Part shown: positions 1 to 8,824 of the stretch, in pieces | How positions within the stretch are numbered: the first letter of the stretch is position 1 | Layout: each line of letters begins with the position of its first letter | Source of the DNA: Hyphomicrobiales bacterium | GTDB lineage: Bacteria; Pseudomonadota; Alphaproteobacteria; Rhizobiales; Devosiaceae | Reading direction: 5' to 3' | Assembly: GCA_015487985.1 (NCBI GenBank) | Contig: WFOP01000147.1 | Coordinates: 1-25,485 of the forward strand | DNA length: 25,485 bases | The notes under the pieces: model-generated | What the model was told of the DNA's origin: nothing | Databases searched by the model: none | What the model saw: the letters and a program-made list of their open reading frames with translations, nothing else | Program-made: the position numbers and the translations under genes

Positions 1-582
1 GTCCCCGGGTTGATTAAAACGGCGGGCGTTGCCAAGGCGATCGATCGCGGCTTTGGCAACCACCAGCCCATCGGCCTGTGAACGGAATAATTTATCCAGC
101 CGGGTTTGGATGTTGCCCCGAACCAACTCAAAACTGACATCATCCAATCCACCCGGAAAGGCGCGGGCTAAAAACGGGGGCAGGTTATACATGCGGCGCG
201 GGGAGGATGACAAAAGGCGTAATGAACGCCGGGCCTTGATGGCCTCGACCGCATCTTTTTTTATCAGCAGCAAATCCCGGTGATCGGCTCTTTTCAGGGT
301 TGCGGCCAGTGATGTGGAGCCATCGTCCTGCGTCGGCAAATCCTTCCATGAATGAACCACCATGTCCACATGGCCCCTGTTCAGATCGGCACGAAAATCC
401 TGGGTAAACACCCCTTGACTGGGCATCTTCCATAAAGGGTCATCCTGATTCTGATCCCCCAGCGAGCTGCGAAAACCATATTCAATCTGTAAATAGGGGT
501 GATGCCTTTTGAGTGCGTCCCCCACCATATAGGCCTGCAGGCGTGCCAGATCACTCTTTCGCGAAGCAATTTTCAGGTGCAT
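1..582 (-). CDS. hemC: Porphobilinogen deaminase (hydroxymethylbilane synthase), divergent, partial
   Basis: HemC polymerises four porphobilinogens into hydroxymethylbilane in the cytoplasm, the third step from 5-aminolevulinate to tetrapyrroles. Reading from the ATG at 582 the frame stays open for 194 codons to the window edge, so about the last third is missing. Recognisable landmarks are IASRKSDLARLQA at the N-terminus, VVHSWKDLPT around residue 75-84 (family AVHSMKDVP; Asp81 matches the catalytic aspartate), SSSPRR near 125-130, and VRGNIQTRLDKL (family LRGNVQTRL). The cofactor-binding cysteine of the C-terminal domain would lie outside the window. The protein is clearly more divergent than housekeeping HemC. 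It overlaps the end of hemA by 10 bp (573-582), so the two are probably translated together. Family assignment is firm; whether this is the only hemC of the cell cannot be seen. Confidence 0.88.
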   Translation of the reverse strand, partial: MHLKIASRKSDLARLQAYMVGDALKRHHPYLQIEYGFRSSLGDQNQDDPLWKMPSQGVFTQDFRADLNRGHVDMVVHSWKDLPTQDDGSTSLAATLKRADHRDLLLIKKDAVEAIKARRSLRLLSSSPRRMYNLPPFLARAFPGGLDDVSFELVRGNIQTRLDKLFRSQADGLVVAKAAIDRLGNARRFNQPGD

Positions 583-1472
583 ATGTCTTCCCATCCAAAC
601 GGGCGATAGTGGCGCACAAAGGAACGTTCGCGCGCCAGATGGGAAATACGGTTTTTGGCGGCCCGGATGCGCTCTTCAAAAGCCTCTGAAACTGTTTCAA
701 TATTGGCAAACAAATCGTCCAGCGTGATCAGTTTCCCGCTGACGCTAAGCCGTTCATGGGCATTTTGATCCCTGAGATCCACCACCATGTCAGGGGTGAA
801 GTTACACGACTTCATCCAGCTTGCAATTGCCCGCGAGGACATTGGTGCTGCAACCACCATGCCTTTTACCCCCGAGAGGTCACCCTGTTCGCCAAGGCTT
901 TTGACGTTCACGTTTTTGAGCATTCGGGCAGGTATTTGTGCTGCGCGGCTTGGGTCGCGCAGGAACAGGCATAACTTTTGTCCCCTGTCGTTCAGGTAAG
1001 GTAACGCCTTGCGCGCCAATTGTCCGCCCCCGATGATGGCGGTGCTTTTGCAGTTTTTAAGATGGCTGGCCGTCAACGCGCCATAGGAGCGATGGCCAAC
1101 CGAGTGCAGGTAAACGCTGCGGATTTCCTTGGCGTCCACCAGTATATCCTGTGCAACCCGGCGAAACTGCTTAAACCAGATGGGCTGATCCGCCGGTTCG
1201 CTGTTTGCAAAAATTTTGAACTGCCCCAATACTTCAGTTTCCCCCACCACTTTGGATTGAAGGCCGCAAACAATGTTTAGGAGCAAAGAATAGGCCGCTT
1301 CTCCCCTAAGAACCTCTCCCTTCAGATTGTCGGGTCGCGGGGTGTGGGAGACCATGGAAATGAAAACCTTTCGCTGGCACGTCTCAAATAATGCCCATTG
1401 CGCAGCTTCCCCACAGGAAACGGCGTCCTCGCGGTGTTTTTCAACATGGCAGATGGACAGGTTCTCGATCAT
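573..1472 (-). CDS. hemA: Glutamyl-tRNA reductase, compact form (C5 pathway)
   Basis: Glutamyl-tRNA reductase reduces glutamate carried on tRNA(Glu) to glutamate-1-semialdehyde with NADPH, the entry to 5-aminolevulinate by the C5 route. At 299 residues it is about 120 shorter than the usual 420. FETCQRK (Cys32) matches the catalytic TCNR motif. GLQSKVVGETEVLGQFK at about 90-106 matches the GLDSMVLGEPQILGQVK signature, and AIIGGGQLARKAL near 145-157 is the nucleotide-binding glycine loop. The chain ends just after the start of the helix that normally leads into the dimerisation domain, so that domain is essentially absent. The N-terminus is also short, with only a remnant of the GxNHxTAP region. 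It runs into hemC with a 10-bp overlap. A degenerate paralogue with another role is possible, but the catalytic cysteine and NADPH loop are kept. Confidence 0.85.
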   Translation of the reverse strand: MIENLSICHVEKHREDAVSCGEAAQWALFETCQRKVFISMVSHTPRPDNLKGEVLRGEAAYSLLLNIVCGLQSKVVGETEVLGQFKIFANSEPADQPIWFKQFRRVAQDILVDAKEIRSVYLHSVGHRSYGALTASHLKNCKSTAIIGGGQLARKALPYLNDRGQKLCLFLRDPSRAAQIPARMLKNVNVKSLGEQGDLSGVKGMVVAAPMSSRAIASWMKSCNFTPDMVVDLRDQNAHERLSVSGKLITLDDLFANIETVSEAFEERIRAAKNRISHLARERSFVRHYRPFGWEDICT

Positions 1473-1503
1473 GTTTTTAGTTTAGCCTTTGGTTATATAT
1501 GTC

Positions 1504-1525
1504 GTGTCACAGAAGTGTCACAGAA
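1504..1525. repeat. Two exact tandem copies of an 11-bp unit before hemA
   Basis: GTGTCACAGAA occurs twice head to tail (1504-1514 and 1515-1525), about 32 bp upstream of the hemA start. On the hemA strand it reads as two TGTGACAC boxes one helical turn apart, followed by an AT-rich TATATAA stretch at about 1491-1500 that could serve as a -10 region. The repeat is seen directly; a role as a paired activator or repressor site for hemA-hemC is inference. Confidence 0.6.
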
Positions 1526-1681
1526 ATGCGCCCATGTCGATATTCTGCCAGATAGTTAAAAAAGACGGCGTTGGTACTTTTGTCACGATATTTGCCGAGC
1601 CATGCGCCAGTGCATTTTTTCCCGTTATTTCCAGATAAAATCCGGCGCCGGCGGCGCCATGTGCCACCTGCCATTTTTTTC

Positions 1682-1712
1682 TTGAACCTATAGTGACTGG
1701 AGGATTTATAAG
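1682..1712 (+). promoter_or_regulatory. MerR-family promoter/operator of the metal ATPase gene
   Basis: A -35 box TTGAAC (1682-1687) and a -10 box TATAAG (1707-1712) are separated by 19 bp instead of the usual 17. The spacer holds CCTATAGTGACTGGAGG, an imperfect dyad very close to the operators of ZntR, CadR and PbrR. The long spacer is the hallmark of promoters that MerR-type activators untwist when they bind metal. It ends 30 bp before the ATPase ATG. The regulator itself is not in this window. Confidence 0.85.
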
Positions 1713-1742
1713 GTCGGCCAGAAAACAAAATAAGCAGGAAAT

Positions 1743-3848
1743 ATGAGTATGGCTGAAACTAAAACATTGCAGATCGATGGGATGGATTGCCCCAGTTGCA
1801 CCAGCAAAATCGAAGGGGTGGTCTGTGCCATTCCCGGGATTGAAAACGTGCAGTTGAATTATACCAATCAGAAATTGAAATTCAACTTTGCTGATGGAAA
1901 TGCGGATGCCGGGCCAGTGATCAAAGCGGTTGAGCGGTTGGGTTATAAAGTCAATCAGCCCCATGAAAAGGCCAAGCCGGAAAATCTTTCCTGGTGGCAG
2001 ACCGGCAAGGGGCGCCTGGTGATTGTTTCAGGCCTGCTTTTGGCCCTGGCGGTGGTCGCCTCTTTTGTATTGCCCGCCTATTCGGGCTATGTTTTTGCGC
2101 TTGCCGCGTTGCTGGCTCTTCTGCCCTTGGCCCGCAAGGCATTCTTGAGTGCAATTGCCGGCCAGCCGTTCACCATTGAAACTTTGGTGACTATTGCCGT
2201 GGTTGGCGCCATATTCATTGACGAGGCGGCCGAGGCCGCCGTTGTGGTGTTTTTGTTCCTGATTGGTGAGCTGCTTGAAATGATGGCGGCGGCAAAAGCA
2301 CGCAAGTCCGTGCAGGCATTGGCCGACCTGGTGCCAAAATCCGCATTTCTGGTGACGCCGGAGGGCACCCGGGAAGTAAGCGCCGACAGCCTTGAAGTTG
2401 GCGATATTATTGAAGTGCGCCCCGGTGGCCGCGTGCCTGCCGATGCGACAATTTCTCAGGGGACCACCTCGATTGACGAGGCCGCGGTGACCGGGGAATC
2501 CATGCCCAAAAGAAAAATGGAGGGCGATGATGTATATGCAGGCTCCATAAATGTGGACGGGGTTATTCAGTTAACGGTTACAAAAACTTCTGAAAACAAC
2601 ATGATTTCGCGGATTTTGACCATGGTGGAAGATGCCGAGGCCAGCAAGTCTCCCACCGCGCGTTTCATTGACCGGTTCAGCGTCTATTATACCCCCGGGG
2701 TAATTGTCGTGTCCGCACTGATTGCCTTTGTGCCGCCGTTGTTTTTCGAGGGCGACATGATGACATGGGTTTATAAGGGGCTGGCCATATTGTTGATCGG
2801 CTGCCCCTGCGCATTGGTACTTTCAACCCCCGCCGCCATTACATCGGGCATTTCAACCGGTGCCCGACATGGCCTGTTGATGAAGGGCGGCGCCATTCTT
2901 GAAGCCATTGGCCATGTCAAACAGGTCGCTTTTGATAAAACCGGCACGCTGACAGAGGGCACACCCAAAGTCACCGATGTCAGGGTTTTTTCGGGTACGG
3001 AAAAAGAAATGCTTGAACTGGCGGGCACGGTGGAGGCCGGGTCCTCCCACCCCCTTGCCGTGGCAATCGTTGAAGAGGTTGGCGCGCGCAATATTGCCCT
3101 GAAAAAGGCAACTGAAGCCAAGGCCCTGAGCGGGCGTGGGGTTAGCGCAAAAGTTGGGGGCCTGCTGGTGACCATCGCTTCCCCCCGTTATGCCAAAGAG
3201 ATTGCCCAATATAGCGGGGAACAGGAAAATATCATTCGTGCCCTTGAGGAAGAGGGCAAAACGGTGGCTGTGGTGGTTGCAGGCACAACAATACTTGGCG
3301 CCATTGCCCTGCGCGATGAGTTGCGCGAAGACGCCAGAAGCGCCATGGATCAGCTCAAGGAGATCGGGGTTTCAGCCATCATGCTGACCGGGGACAATAA
3401 ACGTACCGGTGCCGCCCTTGCCGCCCAGTTGGGCATTGAGGTGAAGTCTGAATTGCTGCCCCAGGACAAGCTGGATGAAATTGAAGCACTTAAGCTCAAG
3501 GGGGATATTGCCATGGTTGGTGACGGCATAAATGACGCGCCTGCGCTGGCCCGTGCAGATGTTGGCATTGCCATGGGCGGGGGGACCGATGTTGCCCTTG
3601 AAACGGCAGATGCCGCCCTGCTGCATGAGCGGGTCCGCGATGTGCCTTCTTTGATTAAACTCTCTCAGGCCACCATGTCCAACATTCATCAGAATATCAC
3701 CATTGCCTTGGGGCTGAAGGCGGTTTTTCTGGCAACCACCATGCTGGGGGTCACCACCTTGTGGATGGCAATTCTGGCGGATACCGGGGCCACTGTTCTG
3801 GTAACGATCAACGCTTTGCGGTTGCTGGGCTACAAGTTTGACAAATAA
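1743..3848 (+). CDS. zntA: Zn/Cd/Pb-exporting P1B-type ATPase
   Basis: This inner-membrane pump exports Zn(II), Cd(II) or Pb(II) from the cytoplasm using ATP. Its 701 residues contain an N-terminal heavy-metal-associated domain with GMDCPSC (Cys16, Cys19). The transmembrane CPC metal site is at Cys354-Pro-Cys356, the phosphorylated aspartate is Asp398 in DKTGTLTEG, SSHPLAVAI follows, and GDGINDAPAL lies around residue 593-602. The last membrane segment carries ADTGATVLVTINALRLL, whose Asp-Gly pair is typical of the zinc-group ATPases and not of copper pumps. A second in-frame ATG at 1749 is an alternative start; the GCAGGAA ribosome-binding site at 1734-1740 suits it slightly better. Control by a MerR-type protein is indicated by the promoter just upstream. 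It appears to be a separate unit from the nos operon. Confidence 0.93.
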   Translation: MSMAETKTLQIDGMDCPSCTSKIEGVVCAIPGIENVQLNYTNQKLKFNFADGNADAGPVIKAVERLGYKVNQPHEKAKPENLSWWQTGKGRLVIVSGLLLALAVVASFVLPAYSGYVFALAALLALLPLARKAFLSAIAGQPFTIETLVTIAVVGAIFIDEAAEAAVVVFLFLIGELLEMMAAAKARKSVQALADLVPKSAFLVTPEGTREVSADSLEVGDIIEVRPGGRVPADATISQGTTSIDEAAVTGESMPKRKMEGDDVYAGSINVDGVIQLTVTKTSENNMISRILTMVEDAEASKSPTARFIDRFSVYYTPGVIVVSALIAFVPPLFFEGDMMTWVYKGLAILLIGCPCALVLSTPAAITSGISTGARHGLLMKGGAILEAIGHVKQVAFDKTGTLTEGTPKVTDVRVFSGTEKEMLELAGTVEAGSSHPLAVAIVEEVGARNIALKKATEAKALSGRGVSAKVGGLLVTIASPRYAKEIAQYSGEQENIIRALEEEGKTVAVVVAGTTILGAIALRDELREDARSAMDQLKEIGVSAIMLTGDNKRTGAALAAQLGIEVKSELLPQDKLDEIEALKLKGDIAMVGDGINDAPALARADVGIAMGGGTDVALETADAALLHERVRDVPSLIKLSQATMSNIHQNITIALGLKAVFLATTMLGVTTLWMAILADTGATVLVTINALRLLGYKFDK

Positions 3849-3897
3849 GCTTTCAAACCGGCATTAAACCGATTTGACCATGTAAGAAACTTGTCAG

Positions 3898-3927
3898 TTC
3901 GCGGGTGCGTTTTGTCGCGCCCGCGAA
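3898..3927 (+). terminator. Strong hairpin after the metal ATPase, possible terminator
   Basis: TTCGCGGGTGCG (3898-3909) pairs with CGCGCCCGCGAA (3916-3927) over 12 bp, with one G-T pair and a six-base loop TTTTGT. It lies 50 bp after the ATPase stop codon. It is followed by A residues and not by a T run, so it is not a textbook intrinsic terminator; it may stop or stabilise the transcript end, or act in the nos leader. Confidence 0.5.
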
Positions 3928-3993
3928 AAAGTGCGGCCATTGGGATTTTATACATAACACATTGTTGTTACGCGACTTTTTGCCGCAGTTCGA

Positions 3994-4013
3994 TGATTTT
4001 TCTCGTAAAATCA
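3994..4013. promoter_or_regulatory. Inverted repeat upstream of the nos operon, candidate operator
   Basis: TGATTTT (3994-4000) and AAAATCA (4007-4013) form perfect 7-bp arms around a 6-bp centre, about 150 bp before the first gene of the nos operon. The outer TGAT/ATCA resembles FNR half-sites, but the spacing is 12 bp instead of 6 between these tetramers, so it is not a canonical FNR or NNR box. A role as a regulator site is inference. Confidence 0.4.
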
Positions 4014-4160
4014 GCGAATTAAATCGCCAGCATTACATCAAAAAACCACACTGGAAAAAAATCGAAGCGCTTTTTGTTCTGAATCAAATCAGGACTGGAA
4101 AATGGCGTTATAGATGCCTCGATTTGCGCCGATGCTGCAATTCGATTTTGTGGAAAAGTG

Positions 4161-4673
4161 ATGCCTCAAAGGCTAAAAAAATATTGGAAATTTCTGCGCC
4201 ACTCTTCAGCTTCAGCTGTTTGGGAAAGACGGGTCAGACTCACTTTATTGTGCCTGTTTTTTATTCTTGGACAGTCGGCTCCCACAGCGCTCGCTTTGGC
4301 TGTGCAAAGCTCGGTTTCCTGGTCCGTTGTCTGCACCGGAGCGGGGCTGCAACTTGTCCGGCTTAATCCTTCAGATGATTTCAAGCCCGACCAAAACTCT
4401 CCCCGGGAGTTGCAATCCATATGCAAATGTACCCTGAACAGGGATAATCATTCATGTTTTCCAGCCCCGTTTCAGGCTGAATTCAGTGTGCCGAAATTTT
4501 TGCACTATGTGACCTACGAAGCGCGGCAGAATGTGGCCATCGCTCAATTTTCAAAGCATGCCATCAGCTGTCGTGGCCCCCCCGCAGTTGCCCTTGGCAA
4601 CGATACTTTCTCAGACCCTCCGCCGCCGATTTGGGCCGGCCAATATGTTTTAAGGAGATTTGAGAAACCATGA
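4161..4673 (+). CDS. Small cysteine-containing exported or membrane-anchored protein, NosC-like
   Basis: A 170-residue protein with a basic N-terminus followed by one hydrophobic segment (about residues 25-47), probably an uncleaved anchor or long signal peptide. Thereafter come single cysteines, a CKC pair near residue 90 with another Cys seven residues on, and a proline-rich end after SCRGPPA. The general plan resembles the DUF2946 group of short exported proteins, but I do not recognise it with certainty. Its stop codon overlaps the nosR start as ATGA (4670-4673), good evidence for a real gene translationally coupled to nosR. Paracoccus denitrificans has an unknown gene, nosC, with a CxxCxC motif in the same place, so this may be its counterpart (inference from position and cysteines). 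A GTG one codon earlier is an alternative start. Confidence 0.65.
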   Translation: MPQRLKKYWKFLRHSSASAVWERRVRLTLLCLFFILGQSAPTALALAVQSSVSWSVVCTGAGLQLVRLNPSDDFKPDQNSPRELQSICKCTLNRDNHSCFPAPFQAEFSVPKFLHYVTYEARQNVAIAQFSKHAISCRGPPAVALGNDTFSDPPPPIWAGQYVLRRFEKP

Positions 4674-6913
4674 ACACGCAACGATTGAAACCGGCTTACG
4701 GTTTTGTTCCAAAGATACAGCTATCATTTTTTGCAACACTGATTTTTTGCATGTTGCTGCTAACTGCCCCCCTGCAGGCACAAGGCAATTCCCCTCAAAT
4801 TCTGCATTTCACCCAACAGATTGCCGCCAGCGATTTTGTTGAGGGTGCCACCTCTTATGGTCCCCTGAATGAAACCGCACCCGTTGTGCCAATTCTTAAG
4901 GATGAGGAACTGCTGGGATATGCTTTCATCACATCGGATTTTGTCGGGACAACCGGATATTCGGGCAAACCCATCCATGTGATGGTGGCCATCGACCTTG
5001 AGGGAAAACTGATGCGCGCCGAGCTGGTGAAGCATTCAGAGCCGATCGTGTTGATTGGCATTCCTGATTCCAAAATCAAGGCACTGACTGCCGGTTATTC
5101 AGGCCTTGATATCGTTGCAGAAGCCGCAGCGGGTGGGGAGGGCCATGATCTGGATATCATTTCCGGGGCCACCGTCACCATCATGATTATTGATGATTCC
5201 ATTGTGCGTGCATCCATCAAGGTGGCGCGCCTGTTTGGCCTTGGTGGCCTGAGCGCTGAGATTGCCCATTCAGGGCCCACCTACGAACTGGACATGCAAA
5301 ATAGAGATATCGTCGACTGGATGACCCTGTCAGGGGACGGGTCCATTCGACGGCTGACGCTGGATGTGGGCCAGATCAATGCCGCATTTGAAGAAACCGG
5401 CGACGAAAAAGCCATTGCCCGCCCTGAACCGGGACCATCCGATGACACCTATATCGACATGCAGGTCGCCCTGGTGTCCCTGCCCGCAATCGGGCTTTCG
5501 CTGTTGGGGGAGGCGGAATTTGCAAATTTGCAGGACTGGCTTGAGGAGGGGGAGCAGGCCATCCTTGTCATGGGGCGCGGGCGCTATTCCTTTAAGGGGT
5601 CGGGATATGTGCGCGGCGGCGTTTTTGACCGTATTCAGCTCATTCAGGGTGACATGTCGGTACGCTTTCGCGACAAGCAGCACCGCCGGCTGGGGGGTGT
5701 GGCCGTTGAAGGCGCGCCAACCTTTAGCGAAACCGACCTGTTCAAAATTCCTTCAGATCTGGCTTTTGATCCGACCGAGCCTTGGCGGTTGCAATTGCTG
5801 GTTCAGCGCTCCGTGGGGGCCATTGAAAAGAGATTTATAACTTTTAATCTGGGGTACAAACTGCCCCGGCAATACCTGATTGCCCAGCCCACTGATCTGC
5901 CGCCGGCTTTTGTTGAGAATGTGAGCGAAGATTCAGCGGCCCGCGCCGCCCTGTGGCAGCGTATCTGGCGCGATAAAAAGGTGGAAATCGGCATTCTGGT
6001 CACGATGCTGACCATTCTGACCGGTGTGTTCTTTTTTCAGGTGCAGGCCACACGCCACGCCAGGGCGTTTTATTGGTTCCGCATGAGCTTTCTTGTGGTC
6101 ACGCTTGTATTTCTTGGCTGGAGCCAGAATGCCCAACTCTCTATCGTGAACCTGATGGCGCTGGGGGCATCGCTGAATGCGGGCTTTACCTGGGACACGT
6201 TTTTGCTCGACCCGTTGGTATTCATTCTTTGGGTATCGGTTGCTGTGACTCTGCTGTTCTGGGGGCGGGGCGGGTTTTGCGGCTGGTTGTGTCCGTTTGG
6301 GGCATTGCAGGAACTAAGCAACCAGATCGCCCGGTTTTTCAAAGTTCCCCAATGGACTTTGCCATGGGGTCTGCATGAACGCCTGTGGCCGATAAAATAC
6401 ATTATTTTTCTTGGATTGTTCGGTTTGACCATGGTGTCAATTCCCCTGGCTGAACATTTCGCCGAAGTTGAGCCTTTCAAAACAACAATTATCCTTAAAT
6501 TTGCCCGTGCATGGCCCTTCGTGTTGTTTGCAACACTTGTTCTGGGGGCGGGGCTGTTTATCGAGCGCTTTTATTGTCGCTACCTTTGCCCGCTGGGGGC
6601 TGCGTTGGCCATTCCGGGGCGGATGCGCATGTTTGACTGGCTCAAACGCTACAAGGAATGTGGCAACCCCTGCCAGACCTGCGCTAACGATTGTTTTGTG
6701 CAGGCCATCCATCCCACGGGCGAAATCAATCCCAACGAATGTTTGTCGTGTCTGAATTGTCAGGTTCTTTATCAGGACGACAACAGGTGTCCCGTTCGAA
6801 TTATGAAAAAGAAAAAACGGGAAAAACTGGCCCAGAGCACTGCCCGGTCGGGCGCTGCGATGGACCGGATAATAAAAGATTCAACCACCAAAAAGGAGAC
6901 TAAAAATGTCTGA
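4670..6913 (+). CDS. nosR: NosR, membrane flavin and iron-sulfur protein of N2O respiration
   Basis: NosR is required for nos expression and activity and passes electrons from the quinol pool towards periplasmic NosZ. The 747 residues begin with a signal/anchor segment (about 15-38). The periplasmic FMN-binding domain contains DIISGATVT, where Thr168 in SGAT is the expected covalent FMN site. Several membrane helices follow from about residue 445. [12 protein letters not shown] and [12 protein letters not shown] are the polyferredoxin-type cysteine loops near the membrane. The C-terminal cytoplasmic part has [12 protein letters not shown] and CLSCLNCQ...CP, which fit two 4Fe-4S clusters, then a lysine-rich end. 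It starts in an ATGA overlap with the preceding gene, has an AAGGAG ribosome-binding site at 4653-4658, and overlaps nosZ by 8 bp. The flavin is presumably attached by NosX at the end of the same operon. Confidence 0.97.
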   Translation: MNTQRLKPAYGFVPKIQLSFFATLIFCMLLLTAPLQAQGNSPQILHFTQQIAASDFVEGATSYGPLNETAPVVPILKDEELLGYAFITSDFVGTTGYSGKPIHVMVAIDLEGKLMRAELVKHSEPIVLIGIPDSKIKALTAGYSGLDIVAEAAAGGEGHDLDIISGATVTIMIIDDSIVRASIKVARLFGLGGLSAEIAHSGPTYELDMQNRDIVDWMTLSGDGSIRRLTLDVGQINAAFEETGDEKAIARPEPGPSDDTYIDMQVALVSLPAIGLSLLGEAEFANLQDWLEEGEQAILVMGRGRYSFKGSGYVRGGVFDRIQLIQGDMSVRFRDKQHRRLGGVAVEGAPTFSETDLFKIPSDLAFDPTEPWRLQLLVQRSVGAIEKRFITFNLGYKLPRQYLIAQPTDLPPAFVENVSEDSAARAALWQRIWRDKKVEIGILVTMLTILTGVFFFQVQATRHARAFYWFRMSFLVVTLVFLGWSQNAQLSIVNLMALGASLNAGFTWDTFLLDPLVFILWVSVAVTLLFWGRGGFCGWLCPFGALQELSNQIARFFKVPQWTLPWGLHERLWPIKYIIFLGLFGLTMVSIPLAEHFAEVEPFKTTIILKFARAWPFVLFATLVLGAGLFIERFYCRYLCPLGAALAIPGRMRMFDWLKRYKECGNPCQTCANDCFVQAIHPTGEINPNECLSCLNCQVLYQDDNRCPVRIMKKKKREKLAQSTARSGAAMDRIIKDSTTKKETKNV

Positions 6914-8810
6914 CGATATTGACGAAAAAGACGGCATATCAAGGCGGGACCTGTTGACAGGAACCGGACGCGGGGCTGTTTTGGCGGGCGCTGTTGCCGC
7001 CGCAGGTGGTGGCGCCATACTTGCCACGGCTCCGGCAAAAGCTGCGGCTGCAAACGAGCTGAAGCCGGGCGATCTGGATGAGTATTATGGCTTCTGGTCT
7101 TCAGGCCAGACCGGGGAAATGCGCATATTGGGCGTGCCATCCATGCGCGAGCTGATGCGTGTTCCGGTGTTTAACCGTTGCTCGGCCACCGGCTGGGGAC
7201 AGACCAATGAATCGCTGAAAATTCTCACTGAGGGACTGTTGCCTGAAACCAGGGCCATGTTGGCCAAACAGGGCAAAAAGACCTATGATAACGGCGATCT
7301 GCACCATCCCCATATGTCATTTACCGATGGCACATATGACGGGCGTTACCTGTTCATGAACGATAAGGCCAACACACGGGTTGCCCGCGTTCGTGCCGAT
7401 ATCATGAAGTGCGACAAGATCATTGAGATCCCCAACGCCTATTCCATTCATGGCCTGCGTCCGCAAAAGTTCCCCCGCACAGGATATGTATTCTGTAACG
7501 GTGAACATGAAGCGCCACTGATTAACGATGGCTCGGTTCTGGATGATCCCACAACCTATGTGTCTATCTTCACCGCCATTGACGGGGACACAATGGAAGT
7601 TAAATGGCAGCTTCAGGTCTCGGGCAACCTTGACAATGTGGATGCTGATTATCAGGGCAAATACGCTTTTGCCTCCAGCTACAACTCTGAAAACGGCATG
7701 AACCTGGCTGAAATGATGGCCAATGAAATGGACCATTGTGTCATCTTTGACATTGCGGCCATTGAAGCGGGGGTTGCTGCCGGGGACTATCAGATGTTGA
7801 ATGGTGTGCCGGTTCTGGATGGGCGAAAGGGGTCAAAATATACCCGCTATGTGCCAATCCCCACGTCGCCCCACGGCGTAAACGCAGCGCCCGATGGTCA
7901 GCATATTATGATTGCGGGCAAACTTTCACCAACGGTTTCGGTGATCGATGTCACCAAGGTGGACGCACTGTTTTCCGACAATGCTGACCCGCGCTCGGTC
8001 ATTGTTGCGGAACCTGAACTGGGTCTTGGTCCCTTGCATACCGCTTTTGACGGGGAGGGCAACGCCTTTACCACCCTGTTCCTTGATAGCCAGGTGGCAA
8101 AATGGAACATCGACAAAGCCAAACGCCTTTATGCCGGCGAGGATGTTGATCCCATTATTGCAAAAGTGGATGTGGCCTATCAACCCGGGCACAACTCCAC
8201 TTCAATGGGTGAAACCAACGAGGCTGACGGCAAATGGCTGGTGTCAATGAACAAGTTTTCCAAGGACCGCTTTATCAATGTGGGTCCGCTAAAACCGGAA
8301 AACGAGCAGCTCATTGATATCTCCAACAACAATCTGGAGGTGGTGCATGATGGCTCAACCTTCGCCGAACCCCATGACAGCATCATTGTGCATCGCTCCA
8401 AGGTAAATCCATCCCAGATTTACAAACGCGATGATCCCACATTTGCCGATGCGGTTGCACAGGCTGAAGCTGACGGGGTGGACCTTGAAGCAGCTGCGGA
8501 CGTTATCCGCGACGGCAACAAGGTGCGGGTCTATATGTACTCGACCGCGCCGGTGTTTTCTCTTGAGAAATTCACCGTAAAACAGGGCGACGAGGTCACG
8601 GTTTACATTACCAACGTCGATGATGTGGACGATCTGACCCACGGGTTCTGTATGGTGAACTTCGGGGTGGCCATGGAAGTGGGACCACAGGCGACCCAGT
8701 CCATCACCTTCATTGCGGACCGGCCCGGGGTTCACTGGTTCTATTGCCAGTGGTTCTGCCACGCATTGCACCTTGAAATGCGCGGTCGCATGTTAGTTGA
8801 ACCTGCATAG
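6906..8810 (+). CDS. nosZ: Nitrous oxide reductase, clade I, Tat-exported
   Basis: NosZ reduces N2O to N2 in the periplasm, the last step of denitrification, using a CuZ cluster and a CuA centre. The 634-residue precursor has a twin-arginine signal (SRRDLL near residue 13, then a hydrophobic stretch ending at ATAPAKA), which marks clade I. The histidines expected for CuZ are all visible: [33 protein letters not shown] and EPHDS. CuA is complete at the C-terminus: Cys614-x3-Cys618-x3-His622-x2-Met625. The start at 6906 follows AAGGAG and overlaps the end of nosR by 8 bp. The intact ligands argue that the enzyme is functional. Confidence 0.98.
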   Translation: MSDDIDEKDGISRRDLLTGTGRGAVLAGAVAAAGGGAILATAPAKAAAANELKPGDLDEYYGFWSSGQTGEMRILGVPSMRELMRVPVFNRCSATGWGQTNESLKILTEGLLPETRAMLAKQGKKTYDNGDLHHPHMSFTDGTYDGRYLFMNDKANTRVARVRADIMKCDKIIEIPNAYSIHGLRPQKFPRTGYVFCNGEHEAPLINDGSVLDDPTTYVSIFTAIDGDTMEVKWQLQVSGNLDNVDADYQGKYAFASSYNSENGMNLAEMMANEMDHCVIFDIAAIEAGVAAGDYQMLNGVPVLDGRKGSKYTRYVPIPTSPHGVNAAPDGQHIMIAGKLSPTVSVIDVTKVDALFSDNADPRSVIVAEPELGLGPLHTAFDGEGNAFTTLFLDSQVAKWNIDKAKRLYAGEDVDPIIAKVDVAYQPGHNSTSMGETNEADGKWLVSMNKFSKDRFINVGPLKPENEQLIDISNNNLEVVHDGSTFAEPHDSIIVHRSKVNPSQIYKRDDPTFADAVAQAEADGVDLEAAADVIRDGNKVRVYMYSTAPVFSLEKFTVKQGDEVTVYITNVDDVDDLTHGFCMVNFGVAMEVGPQATQSITFIADRPGVHWFYCQWFCHALHLEMRGRMLVEPA

Positions 8811-8824
8811 GGAAAGGTCAGGCA

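Larger units (their letters stand above)
3849..4160. other. Intergenic leader between the metal ATPase and the nos operon
   Basis: This stretch of 312 bp is AT-richer than its flanks. It holds a strong GC hairpin at 3898-3927 and a 20-bp inverted repeat at 3994-4013, annotated separately. An open frame runs through it from 3905 but has no family-like features and begins inside the hairpin, so no gene is called. No canonical FNR/NNR box (TTGAT-N4-ATCAA type) was found by eye, which is unusual for a denitrification promoter. Confidence 0.6.

Noticed and set aside
1534..1638. Plus-strand 34-codon frame between hemA and the metal ATPase
   Set aside because: Short, no ribosome-binding site, no recognisable motif; probably chance.
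1642..1658. GC-rich self-complementary stretch upstream of the ATPase
   Set aside because: A repetitive GGCGCC pattern that can form several short hairpins; no neighbouring signal supports a function.
1518..1964. Minus-strand frame of 148 codons over the 5' end of the ATPase gene
   Set aside because: Lies largely antisense to a clear HMA domain and crosses the MerR-type promoter; shadow of the real gene.
1743..3848. Reading the P-type ATPase as a copper exporter serving NosZ
   Set aside because: The final helix motif ADTGATVLVTINALRLL and the ZntR/CadR-like promoter point to Zn/Cd/Pb; copper pumps lack this Asp-Gly pair.
3905..4366. Open frame of 153 codons between the metal ATPase and nosR
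   Set aside because: It begins inside the strong hairpin at 3898-3927, overlaps the better-supported nosR-coupled gene in another frame, and shows no family-like motifs.
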